Source of the DNA: Proteiniclasticum aestuarii
GTDB taxonomy: Bacteria; Bacillota; Clostridia; Clostridiales; Clostridiaceae
Reading direction: 5' to 3'
Assembly: GCF_017368455.1 (NCBI RefSeq)
Contig: NZ_JAFNJU010000002.1
Coordinates: 186,001 to 250,000, forward strand
Length of the DNA: 64,000 nt
Shown here: positions 43,739-51,700 of the stretch, one piece after another
Position numbering within the stretch: the stretch's first letter is position 1
Layout of the letters: every line of letters begins with the position of its first letter
Position numbers and translations under genes: made by a program
Notes under the pieces: model-generated
What the model was told of the DNA's origin: nothing
What the model saw: only the letters and a program-made list of their open reading frames with translations
Databases searched by the model: none

Positions 43739-44341
43739 TTATCTGATCACCGTGACTCTCTCGCTTACAGGAAGAATCTTCTTATCTGCCGGTTCACCCA
43801 CAGGGTTTCCGAATACCAGCTGACCGAGAAGCTTGTAGTCCTTGTTGATGCCGAAAACTTCTGCCACTTCATCGTCGATGAGCGGATTGTAGTGCTGGAT
43901 GGATGCCCCCAGGCCTTCACTCTCCAGTGCCGTCCAGATGATGAACTGGAGAATGCCGTTCCCCTGATGGGCCCAGGGCACAAAATTATCCTTGTACAGG
44001 GCGAACTCCTCTTCCTGCCTGCGGATCACCCGGGTGTCTTCGTAGAAGAGCACCGTACCATATCCTGCCTTGAAGGAGTCCAGCCTTTCCTTCGTTCGCT
44101 TGAAGTCCATGTCCGGAACGATCTTCTTCAGCGTCTTCGTCACGATGTCCCACAGCCTGTCATGGTGCTCTCCGAAAAGCACCACCACTCTGGAGCTCTG
44201 TGCGTTCATGGCCGAGGGCGCATTCATGACGGCGGTGTTTACGATCTCTTCGATCCGTTCTCTGCTGACGATTTCCTTCTTGTCCAGGGCATAATGGGAT
44301 CTTCTCCTTGCCACGGCATCTAAAAATAAATTTGCACTCAT
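43739..44341 (-). CDS. Nitroreductase-family flavoprotein (Frm2/HCN1-like)
   Basis: A 200-residue FMN-dependent oxidoreductase. RRSHYALDKKEIVSRERIEEIV and NAPSAMNAQSSRVVVLFGEHH match the FMN-binding start of the Frm2-like group. WAHQGNGILQFIIWTALESEGLGASIQHYNP, here as several shorter segments, matches its later part. The substrate is unknown; relatives reduce nitro compounds or fatty-acid-derived products. AGAGGAG precedes the ATG. It lies 27 bp after the DsbA-like gene, so the two may form a redox operon. Confidence 0.88.
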   Translation of the reverse strand: MSANLFLDAVARRRSHYALDKKEIVSRERIEEIVNTAVMNAPSAMNAQSSRVVVLFGEHHDRLWDIVTKTLKKIVPDMDFKRTKERLDSFKAGYGTVLFYEDTRVIRRQEEEFALYKDNFVPWAHQGNGILQFIIWTALESEGLGASIQHYNPLIDDEVAEVFGINKDYKLLGQLVFGNPVGEPADKKILPVSERVTVIR

Positions 44342-44368
44342 CTGTCAATCTCCTCTTTCTATCTTCTT

Positions 44369-45013
44369 TTACTTTTCAGTTGGGTTCTTTGTAAGTGTTT
44401 CATAGACTCTGTGAAACACTTCCGTGGGCTGAGCACCGCTGACTTCCGCTTTTCCGTCGAAAAGAAAGTAGGGTACTCCTCTTATGCCCAGCTCCTGGGC
44501 CCTTAAAAGGTCTGCTTCCACCGCTTCCGTCATCGTCTCCGATGCCAGAGCTTCCCTTGCTTCCTTCTCTTCCAGTCCCGCCTCTTTCCAGAGTGCCAGA
44601 AGGACCTCGTGATCGTTCAGATTCAGACCCTCCACGAAATGTCCTCTGAAGAGGGCATCGAGGAGCGCTTCATCTTTTCCCGTTTTTTCAGCAAGATGCA
44701 CCAGTCTGTGGGCATCATGGGTATTGGCTCCCCTTGTTGCGAAGATGTTCATGGGAAGACCAGCCTTACCGGCCATTTCCTCCACACCACGCATTCTGGC
44801 TTTCGCCTCCTCCAGGGAAAACCCGTATTTCTCCGCCAGGGATGCTACGGAATTGGGCGACTCCGTTCTGCTCGCATAAGGATCCAGTTCATAGCTTCTG
44901 TTTATGATCTCGAGGGTCTCTCCCTCGGGCAGCTCCTCCAGGAAACGCCTGAAATTGTTCTTGCCGATATAGCAGAATGGACACACGATGTCCGCCCATA
45001 TCTCAACTCTCAT
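44369..45013 (-). CDS. DsbA-family thiol oxidoreductase (FrnE-like)
   Basis: A 214-residue cytoplasmic DsbA-fold protein starting MRVEIWADIVCPFCYIGKNN, with the redox motif CPFC. It has a helical insertion (about 50-150) and the cis-Pro region GIRGVPYFLFDGKAEVSGAQ, as in FrnE and 2-hydroxychromene-2-carboxylate isomerase relatives. The start is ATG 45013 with GAAGGAGG upstream; the 24 residues of the longer reading are rejected. It precedes the nitroreductase gene. Confidence 0.9.
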   Translation of the reverse strand: MRVEIWADIVCPFCYIGKNNFRRFLEELPEGETLEIINRSYELDPYASRTESPNSVASLAEKYGFSLEEAKARMRGVEEMAGKAGLPMNIFATRGANTHDAHRLVHLAEKTGKDEALLDALFRGHFVEGLNLNDHEVLLALWKEAGLEEKEAREALASETMTEAVEADLLRAQELGIRGVPYFLFDGKAEVSGAQPTEVFHRVYETLTKNPTEK

Positions 45014-45241
45014 AAAAATTCCTCCTTCTCTAAATAAAGGGACCGTGTTTAGCAGTCCTATTATTTTATTATAGCCCACATTCATATTTTATGCAATTTC
45101 ATTTTACCAAATATGAATATGAGCTGAAATGACCCTGCCTGATGCCTCTGGCAGAAAGATTTGCTGTCTAACTTCCGCCCTGTATGGTAAAATATAGCTA
45201 GAATATGAGAATTTTCAGAGAAATAGAAGGAGGTCATTCCA

Positions 45242-45568
45242 TTGATCAATATCGTACTGTTCTGTTCCACAGGTCTGTCCACGAATCTTCTGATCCGGAA
45301 GATCGAGAATGCGGCAGAGAAGAAGGACATTGCCGTGAACGTGAAATCCTATCCGGAAAGCATCATGAAGAAATACATCAGCGACGCCGATGTGGTACTC
45401 GTGGGGCCCCAGGTGAAGCATGCGCTCACGGAAATCAAAGAAGAATGTGACGCCCACCATGTTCCGCTGGAAGTCATTCCAACTAGAGACTATGGACTTA
45501 TGGATGGAGAAAAGGTCCTGGCCCAGGCCCTGAGACTTTTCAGTCTTCATAATCCGGAAAAAGAATAG
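45242..45568 (+). CDS. Orphan PTS EIIB, lactose/cellobiose type
   Basis: A 108-residue EIIB with the phospho-Cys loop IVLFCSTGLSTNLLIRKIE (Cys8) and VLVGPQVKHALTEIKEEC, as in the lactose/cellobiose/chitobiose family. It has a TTG start with AGGAGG eight bases upstream and its own terminator. No IIA or IIC of this type lies in the window, so it must work with a distant transporter or have a regulatory role. Confidence 0.9.
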   Translation: MINIVLFCSTGLSTNLLIRKIENAAEKKDIAVNVKSYPESIMKKYISDADVVLVGPQVKHALTEIKEECDAHHVPLEVIPTRDYGLMDGEKVLAQALRLFSLHNPEKE

Positions 45569-45582
45569 TCTAAGACATAGCG

Positions 45583-45616
45583 AAAGCGTTTCTTCCCTCA
45601 TCGGAAGAAACGCTTT
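45583..45616. terminator. Bidirectional terminator after the orphan EIIB gene
   Basis: A perfect 14-bp stem (45583-45596 with 45603-45616) with a 6-nt loop and a T run on the plus strand, between convergent genes. Confidence 0.85.
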
Positions 45617-45660
45617 TTTTCATTTTCATTCTTTCTCACACACATTCTGCACCCTTGAAA

Positions 45661-46872
45661 TCAGATCCTGTGAATCCCCTTCCAGTTGGCATCCCCATGC
45701 ATGATGCCCATGACGATGCTGATGGAGTAGACGATTTTCGGGTCCATCATATAGCTGTCCATGAGCCCGATGAAGATGAGGACGATCATGGATACCATGA
45801 ATCCCACATACATGACTTTCATCATCGGCTGGATCTTCATGGACCGGTTGTAGGTGGCGATGCCCCGGATCTTGAAAAACAGAATCAGAGCGCCCAGAAG
45901 GAGGCCGATGATGCCCATCTCCATGACCACCTGGAGCACCGCATTGTAGGGCCTGTTCACCAGATCCAGATTAAGAAGCTCTGCTCTTCCCACCATGAAG
46001 TTTCCGAAGGTTTCATCGAAGGTGTTGAAGCCCTTCCCGATGAAGATGGTGGAAAGATTTTCCTTCACCACTTCCAGATAGAACTGCGCTCTGTTCATTT
46101 CCTGGGTAAGAGCGAAGAACTGTCCGTGTCTTCTGGAAAACACCGGTATGAGAATCAGAAAGACCCCTGTGGGCACCAGCGCAATGAGAAACTTCATGGA
46201 GTAGAGGAAGGAAAGCAGTCCCAGACCGATGAAGAGACCGATGACAGCGATTCTGGAACCGGTCATGAAGATGGACACCAGCGCAACTCCCAGCACAAGC
46301 AGATAGAATCTGGATTCATGGTCCTTCTCTTTATAGATATAGAGCCCCAGGGCTGGAAAGAGAGGAATCAGCATGAAGTAGGCCAGCGTGGCTGGATTTT
46401 CCAGAAAGGAGGTGTTGATGGAAGAATCAAAGGGAACCCCCCGTACAATCTCGTCAATGATCACCTGTCCCACATGATAGATCCCGACGAGAAGCACCGA
46501 CACGAAATAGGTCCGGATCAGGGGCATGGTATGATTGGGCCTGTTCAGCGCATATTTCAGCACGAAGTACAGAACGAATGCCGATGCATAAATGAGTATC
46601 CCGCGCAGTGTATTCATGGGATCGCTGGAATAGATCAGCGTCAGAACCTGAAGAAGAAGAAATAGAAAGGTGGAAAGTCCATAGGCAAGCTTATTCTGCT
46701 TTCTTCCTCTACGGATCTTCTTCAGGGCATCCTTATCCACATAAAGATGGACGGCAAAAAAGAGGCCCATGAAGACCCCGATGAGTGGGGTATTCTCTTC
46801 TGGTACCACCGGATACAGTATGATGGATAGTAGCATGATCTTAAAAAGTGTATTTCTTCCGAAAATGTCCAT
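45661..46872 (-). CDS. O-antigen ligase/polymerase-like membrane protein (Wzy_C type)
   Basis: A 403-residue protein with about 10-12 membrane segments. A long extracytoplasmic loop (about 240-310) has NRAQFYLEVVKENLSTIFIGKGFNTFDETFG and NRPYNAVLQVVMEMGIIGLL, here as two separate motifs, matching the Wzy_C/WaaL pattern of polysaccharide polymerases and ligases. No glycosyltransferases lie nearby, so its substrate is open. The start is probably ATG 46872 (MDIFGRNTLFK), five bases after GGAGG. Confidence 0.8.
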   Translation of the reverse strand: MDIFGRNTLFKIMLLSIILYPVVPEENTPLIGVFMGLFFAVHLYVDKDALKKIRRGRKQNKLAYGLSTFLFLLLQVLTLIYSSDPMNTLRGILIYASAFVLYFVLKYALNRPNHTMPLIRTYFVSVLLVGIYHVGQVIIDEIVRGVPFDSSINTSFLENPATLAYFMLIPLFPALGLYIYKEKDHESRFYLLVLGVALVSIFMTGSRIAVIGLFIGLGLLSFLYSMKFLIALVPTGVFLILIPVFSRRHGQFFALTQEMNRAQFYLEVVKENLSTIFIGKGFNTFDETFGNFMVGRAELLNLDLVNRPYNAVLQVVMEMGIIGLLLGALILFFKIRGIATYNRSMKIQPMMKVMYVGFMVSMIVLIFIGLMDSYMMDPKIVYSISIVMGIMHGDANWKGIHRI

Positions 46873-46930
46873 GATGCCCTCCACTCAGCAAATATATAAC
46901 AAATATACACCATTTCAGAAAAATAAAAAA

Positions 46931-46946
46931 GAGGCCCGAGGGCCTC
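46931..46946 (-). terminator. Terminator of the ferredoxin gene
   Basis: A 6-bp GC-rich stem (46931-46936 with 46941-46946), 4-nt loop and six Ts on the minus strand. Confidence 0.75.
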
Positions 46947-46962
46947 CATGCATCACAAATAA

Positions 46963-47151
46963 TTATTCTACTGTGATTGCAGCTACTGGACAGCTTTCTA
47001 CAGCTTCCTCAGCTAAATCTTCTTCTCCTGCTGGAACTTCGTCAACGATAGCATATGCCTTTCCGTCATCGTTCATATCGAACATTGATGGAGCAACGCT
47101 TGGACAAACTCCGCATCCGATGCAAAGATCCTGATCAACTACTGGTTTCAT
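46963..47151 (-). CDS. Ferredoxin with one [4Fe-4S] cluster
   Basis: A 62-residue acidic electron carrier. The cluster ligands are the three Cys of DLCIGCGVCPSVAPSMF and the Cys of ESCPVAAITVE; the second-cluster cysteines of 2x[4Fe-4S] ferredoxins are absent. The start is ATG 47151 after AAGGGG; the hydrophobic 22-residue extension of the longer reading is rejected as leader translation. Monocistronic. Confidence 0.93.
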   Translation of the reverse strand: MKPVVDQDLCIGCGVCPSVAPSMFDMNDDGKAYAIVDEVPAGEEDLAEEAVESCPVAAITVE

Positions 47152-47241
47152 ATACAACACCCCTTTTATACTTGATACCCTTATTATAAATAACTTTATC
47201 ACAAAGTCTATGAACAAATTGTAAACTTTTTGTACAACTTG

Positions 47242-48189
47242 CTAATATTTAACAATGATCTTTCCGGAAACCGTTGACACATCTAGCTTTACGCTATTGC
47301 TTACATTTCTCTCCAGAGATTGTGAAGATTCGTTAATCCCTTCACCATTCTCCACAATGATCTTTCCGCTGATGCTGGACAGGTCATAGCTGAGATCCTG
47401 AATCTCTTCGATTTCCACTGAAACCGCTCCGGAAATGGTAGAAATTTCGGAATCCTCCGTGAGACTCTCCGCTGTGACGTTCACGCTGCCCGATACGGAG
47501 TCCAGACGGAAGTGGTCCCTGACGCCCGTGGCGGTGATCTTTCCCGAGACGGTCTCTCCTTCCAGCACCTCTACTGCGCTGTAGCTGATGAACTGCCCGG
47601 ATACGGTGCTGAAGCGGACACGCTCATGTTCGCCCTCTTCCAGGACGATCTCGCCGGAAATATTCTCCACGCGCACATTCTTCGCTCGGATGCCCTCCAT
47701 GGTGATTTCACCGGATACATTTTCGAAATGGACATCTTCCATATAATCTCTTGGGACCAGAAGCTCGATGTCCAGGTCGTAGCTGTTTCCGATGCCGAAA
47801 TTGAGATTGCTGATGTCCTTATAGAAATAGACGGCAAGCTGGGTGTCCGTTTCCTCCACCTTCAGGTACCGGTCACGGTAGCGCTCGGGTACGCTTCCTT
47901 CCACCAGAAGCCTGATCTCCTCTCCATCGTAGCCTCTGACTTCCAGGTCCCCCATGGGTGTATCCACACGGAGCATTTCCTTGCCCTCCATGGAATAGGA
48001 CAGGTCCTCAGAAACCTCCACTTCACTGCCCAGGTTGATGCTGATTTCATTTCCGCCGATGAGATTTCGGATCTCCTCCGCGATTTCGCCCGTTCCCAGA
48101 CCTGATTCAAAGATGATGTAGGCGCCGATGCCGATGGAGACCGATGCGATGATCAAAGTGGTTACAACAATTTTCTTGAATCCGCTCAT
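47242..48189 (-). CDS. DUF4097-like beta-repeat membrane-anchored protein
   Basis: A 315-residue protein with one N-terminal membrane anchor (IVVTTLIIASVSIGIGAYII). It is then made of repeated short beta units containing the motif VSGxI or ISGxI (VSGEIT, ISGEIV, VSGQF, VSGKIT, VSGSVN, ISGAVS, ISGKII, VSGKII). This right-handed repeat is the DUF4097 pattern, often found with small membrane proteins under stress control. The start is ATG 48189 with GGAGGAG upstream. It follows the small membrane protein gene by 31 bp in one operon. Confidence 0.85.
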   Translation of the reverse strand: MSGFKKIVVTTLIIASVSIGIGAYIIFESGLGTGEIAEEIRNLIGGNEISINLGSEVEVSEDLSYSMEGKEMLRVDTPMGDLEVRGYDGEEIRLLVEGSVPERYRDRYLKVEETDTQLAVYFYKDISNLNFGIGNSYDLDIELLVPRDYMEDVHFENVSGEITMEGIRAKNVRVENISGEIVLEEGEHERVRFSTVSGQFISYSAVEVLEGETVSGKITATGVRDHFRLDSVSGSVNVTAESLTEDSEISTISGAVSVEIEEIQDLSYDLSSISGKIIVENGEGINESSQSLERNVSNSVKLDVSTVSGKIIVKY

Positions 48190-48220
48190 TTTCACTCCTC
48201 CAGAGTATCGCCGGGAAAAG

Positions 48221-48571
48221 CTATCCCAGCATTCGTTTAAACATAGTCCAGATGGTAAACAGAATCCATTTGATGATTCTGATGACAACAGCTGTTACAA
48301 GGACAAACACCGAAAGAACTGCTATGCCGAAGAAAAACAGTGCAAGCTGCGGAATGTTGAATCCTGCAGATGCCGGAAAAACCATGATGAGGATGGGAGA
48401 TGCCAGGAGCACCAGAGCTGCCGCCAGAAGCAGCAGTGCTATGGTGAAGAGTCCTACAACCACAGAACCCAGAATACTGATCAGGACGGGTCCGAAGAAG
48501 ATGATGAATAGAATCAGAGCAATGAGTCTTGCTGTCTGATTGGTGCCCTTGCCCTTTTTATTTGGTCCCAT
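48221..48571 (-). CDS. Small membrane protein, partner of the DUF4097-like gene
   Basis: A 116-residue protein with a basic N-terminus (MGPNKKGKGTNQTARL) and three hydrophobic segments (IALILFIIFFGPVLISILGS, a long VVVGLF...LVLLASPILIMVF stretch and LALFFFGIAVLSVFVLVTAV). It resembles the membrane half of DUF1700-like proteins that accompany DUF4097 genes, but lacks their soluble N-terminal part. The start is ATG 48571 with GAGGAGGG upstream; the longer reading is rejected. Function unknown. Confidence 0.75.
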   Translation of the reverse strand: MGPNKKGKGTNQTARLIALILFIIFFGPVLISILGSVVVGLFTIALLLLAAALVLLASPILIMVFPASAGFNIPQLALFFFGIAVLSVFVLVTAVVIRIIKWILFTIWTMFKRMLG

Positions 48572-48755
48572 GGTTTCCCTCCTCTCTTTTTCTAAACTAT
48601 ACCCTCTGAGAATTAAAAGTGAATTAAAAACCGCTGGGAAAAGAAAAGCTTCTTCCAGTCCCTTTCCTGCTGCCTCTGCCTTATCGAAAACCTTTCCTGC
48701 CAAGGTAGAGTATTCGATGGATTCATAATATAATGAAAGAAGAAAGAATGGGGGG

Positions 48756-51700
48756 ATGACGTTGTCACAGGTATTAGGAATCAGCGTACTGACAAATATC
48801 AGAAAATCACTGACTCTGACGGGTTTTCTGAGGAAAATAAGCTATACGAAACAGGAGATCCTGGATGCTGCCGGGGATAAGAAGTTCACGCAAGGCATCA
48901 CGAGGCTTCTGGAAAACAGAGACTACAGCGTGCAGAGCCTCTTTCCCGTCGTCAAAGAAGCCTTCGGCCCGCTGGGCCGCTCAGAGAACGTGGATCTTGA
49001 CATGATCTACGACTATCTGGTGCTGAAGGTGGATGAAGATGCCAGGGATCGGGTTTTCACCAAAGAGGAGAGAGATTTCATCATCCTCTTCATCGCAATC
49101 TATGAAGTGATGCTGAAAAGCGAGGAAGCTTCAGGCAGCGATGCGTTCTACATCACCCACGGATTCCAGTTTCTGACCAAGAAAGAAGTTCAGGAGCTGG
49201 AAAACGAAGAATACAGGCGCTTCATGAAAGCCTTCAAGGAGGACCATATCTACGCGCTCATGAAGATGTCCCGAGACCTGAAGGGCTACAATACCCTGGA
49301 CCATGTGGTGGGCGTTCATCATGTAGGCATGTTCATTGCCCGGCAGCTGAAAAACCTGGGACTACCCATTGATCTGGGCAGAGTCTCCGGCGCTCTGGCA
49401 GGCCACGACATCGGCAAATACGGCGTCAAACTCAGTGAAATGAGAAGAGTGCCCTATCTGCACTACTACTACTCGGACATCTGGTTCAAAAAGCACGGCA
49501 TCGACTACATCCGAAACGTGGCCGTGAACCACAGCACCTGGGACCTGGAACTGGAGAATCTATCTCTGGAAGCACTGGTCCTCATCTACTCGGATTTCAG
49601 AGTGAAGAACAGGAATGTGGAAGGGAAAGAGCAGATGTTCATCTACCCTCTGGATGAATCCTTCCATGTGATTCTGGAGAAACTGGACAATGTGGATGAG
49701 GCCAAAAAGAGACGATATGAAAGAGTGTATGCGAAGCTCGAAGACTTCGAGAATTATCTGAGGAGTCTGGGCGTGGAAGTCGCCGTCTCCGGAAAGGAAG
49801 AGAACCGGAAGATCCTGGAGTCCAGAAAAACCATCCGGACCCTGAAAAAGCCTGCCATCTGCTTCGGCGATGAGATCATTGACAGGCTGAAGTATCATGC
49901 CATCGATCACAACATCAAAGTCATGCATCTGCTTCGCGATGAGTTCAGTATGGATACGCTGCTGGAGGAAGCCAGGTCTCTTCGGGACTGGAAGGACCTC
50001 AGAGAATACCTGCGGATCTTTGAAGAATACTCCACCTATCTGACTCAAGGGCAGAAGCTTCAGGTCGTAAGCTTTCTTCTGGAATGCCTCATTCATCCGG
50101 AGGATGACATCAGGTATCACAGCGCGGAAATGCTGGGAGACATCATTGGAACCTTCGACGAGGATTACCGGAAGGAAATTCCGCTGGAAGAGGTGGCCCC
50201 CTCCTCCAATGTATCAGGCCTTCGCCTTCTGGATTCGACCCTGAAGAAGATTCTCTATCCCGGCCACAAGGTCATCGACAGCCACAAGATGCAGCTGGGC
50301 TACTCCTTCTCCACCATGATCCAGCATCTCTTCACCAGCCTTCCTGAATCAAGAATCGGCGAATATACCTCTGTGGTGGAAAAGTATTATGAGAACATCA
50401 GTCCCAAGAGACAGGAGACCAACATCTTCCTCACGGAAGCCATACGGTATATCCCCTTTCCAGGAAGGCTGAAAGAAGACTTCTTCCGCACGGTGCTCAA
50501 GGGCAGCATCATGCAGAGGATTTCCGTACTGGAGCTCATCACCACAAGCTATCCCCTCAGCCATTACAGCGAAGAATTCATCGAGTATCTGAGAGCAAGG
50601 CTTCTCAAGGTGAACAGGAAAACGGACATCACCGAAGTCTTTCTCTACATGAAGCTGGCGGGTCAGCTTTCCATGCCGGAAAAACGCAAAGCCCTGGAGC
50701 TGGACCTGAAAAGCAGAAAAGCTGAAATGGAAGAAGTGTTCCTGAATAACCTGAAGACCGCCACCCACTGGATCGCCAAGAGAAACAACATCCGGCTTCT
50801 GGTTTTCTATACGCTGGATGGAAGTCTTATATCCCCCATCAACACTTCCCTCCATCTGTGCAATCTCCTGAAGGTCTCCGCCATCGAATCCGTTCGAAGA
50901 ACGGCGGGAAACGCCCTTCTGACCCTCATGAGAAGGCTTTCTTCCTATGAGCGCAATGAAGTGGCTGTGGAGCTTCTGCGTGCCCTGGAAATCGAAGGAC
51001 ACCGCTTCACCGAGTACATCCCGAAACCTCTGGGCAAGGTACTTCTGTATCTTGACATAAAGGAATTCGACGAAATCATCGATGATCTTCTGATCAAGGT
51101 GAAAACCGCCAATCCTTCCGTGAAGTCCCTGCTCATCAAGACCCTGGGCACCACACTGGAATCCTTCATCCAGTTCGGCATGAGAAGCACAGAGCTGAGC
51201 CAGAAGGAAATCATAGCGCGCATCAAGAACATGCTGAGCGTCCTGCTCTACGGCATGGCGGATTATGAGAATCTCACGGTGAGAGCGGCCTTCACCACCA
51301 TCGGAAAGGTCATCTTCGCATCGGATATTCTCACACTGGAAAGCAGGAATCAGGTGTTCCTTTTCCTCTACAAGAAGCTCATCACCCTTCTGACCAATGA
51401 GACGAGAAATCTCTTATTTCTCTGCCAGAGCGTCGGCCTCAACAACATCTATCGTTTCATGAATGACTATCTTCATGAAAAGGGGCAATTCATCCATGCC
51501 GCAACCACCAAGTACGCCTTCTTCCCCGGCACTTTCGACCCCTTCACCCTTTCTCATCTGGCCATCGCCAAGCTGATCCGGGATGAGGGATATGAAGTGT
51601 ATCTGTCCATCGACGAGTTTTCCTGGTCCAAGAAGACCCTGCCGAACAACGTACGAAGAAGGATCCTTGAAATGAGCACAGCAGGAGAGCTGGACCTCTA

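Noticed and set aside
46963-47217. Ferredoxin with an N-terminal membrane or signal extension
   Set aside because: The extra 22 residues precede a good ribosome site and the standard ferredoxin start; the extension is leader DNA read in frame.
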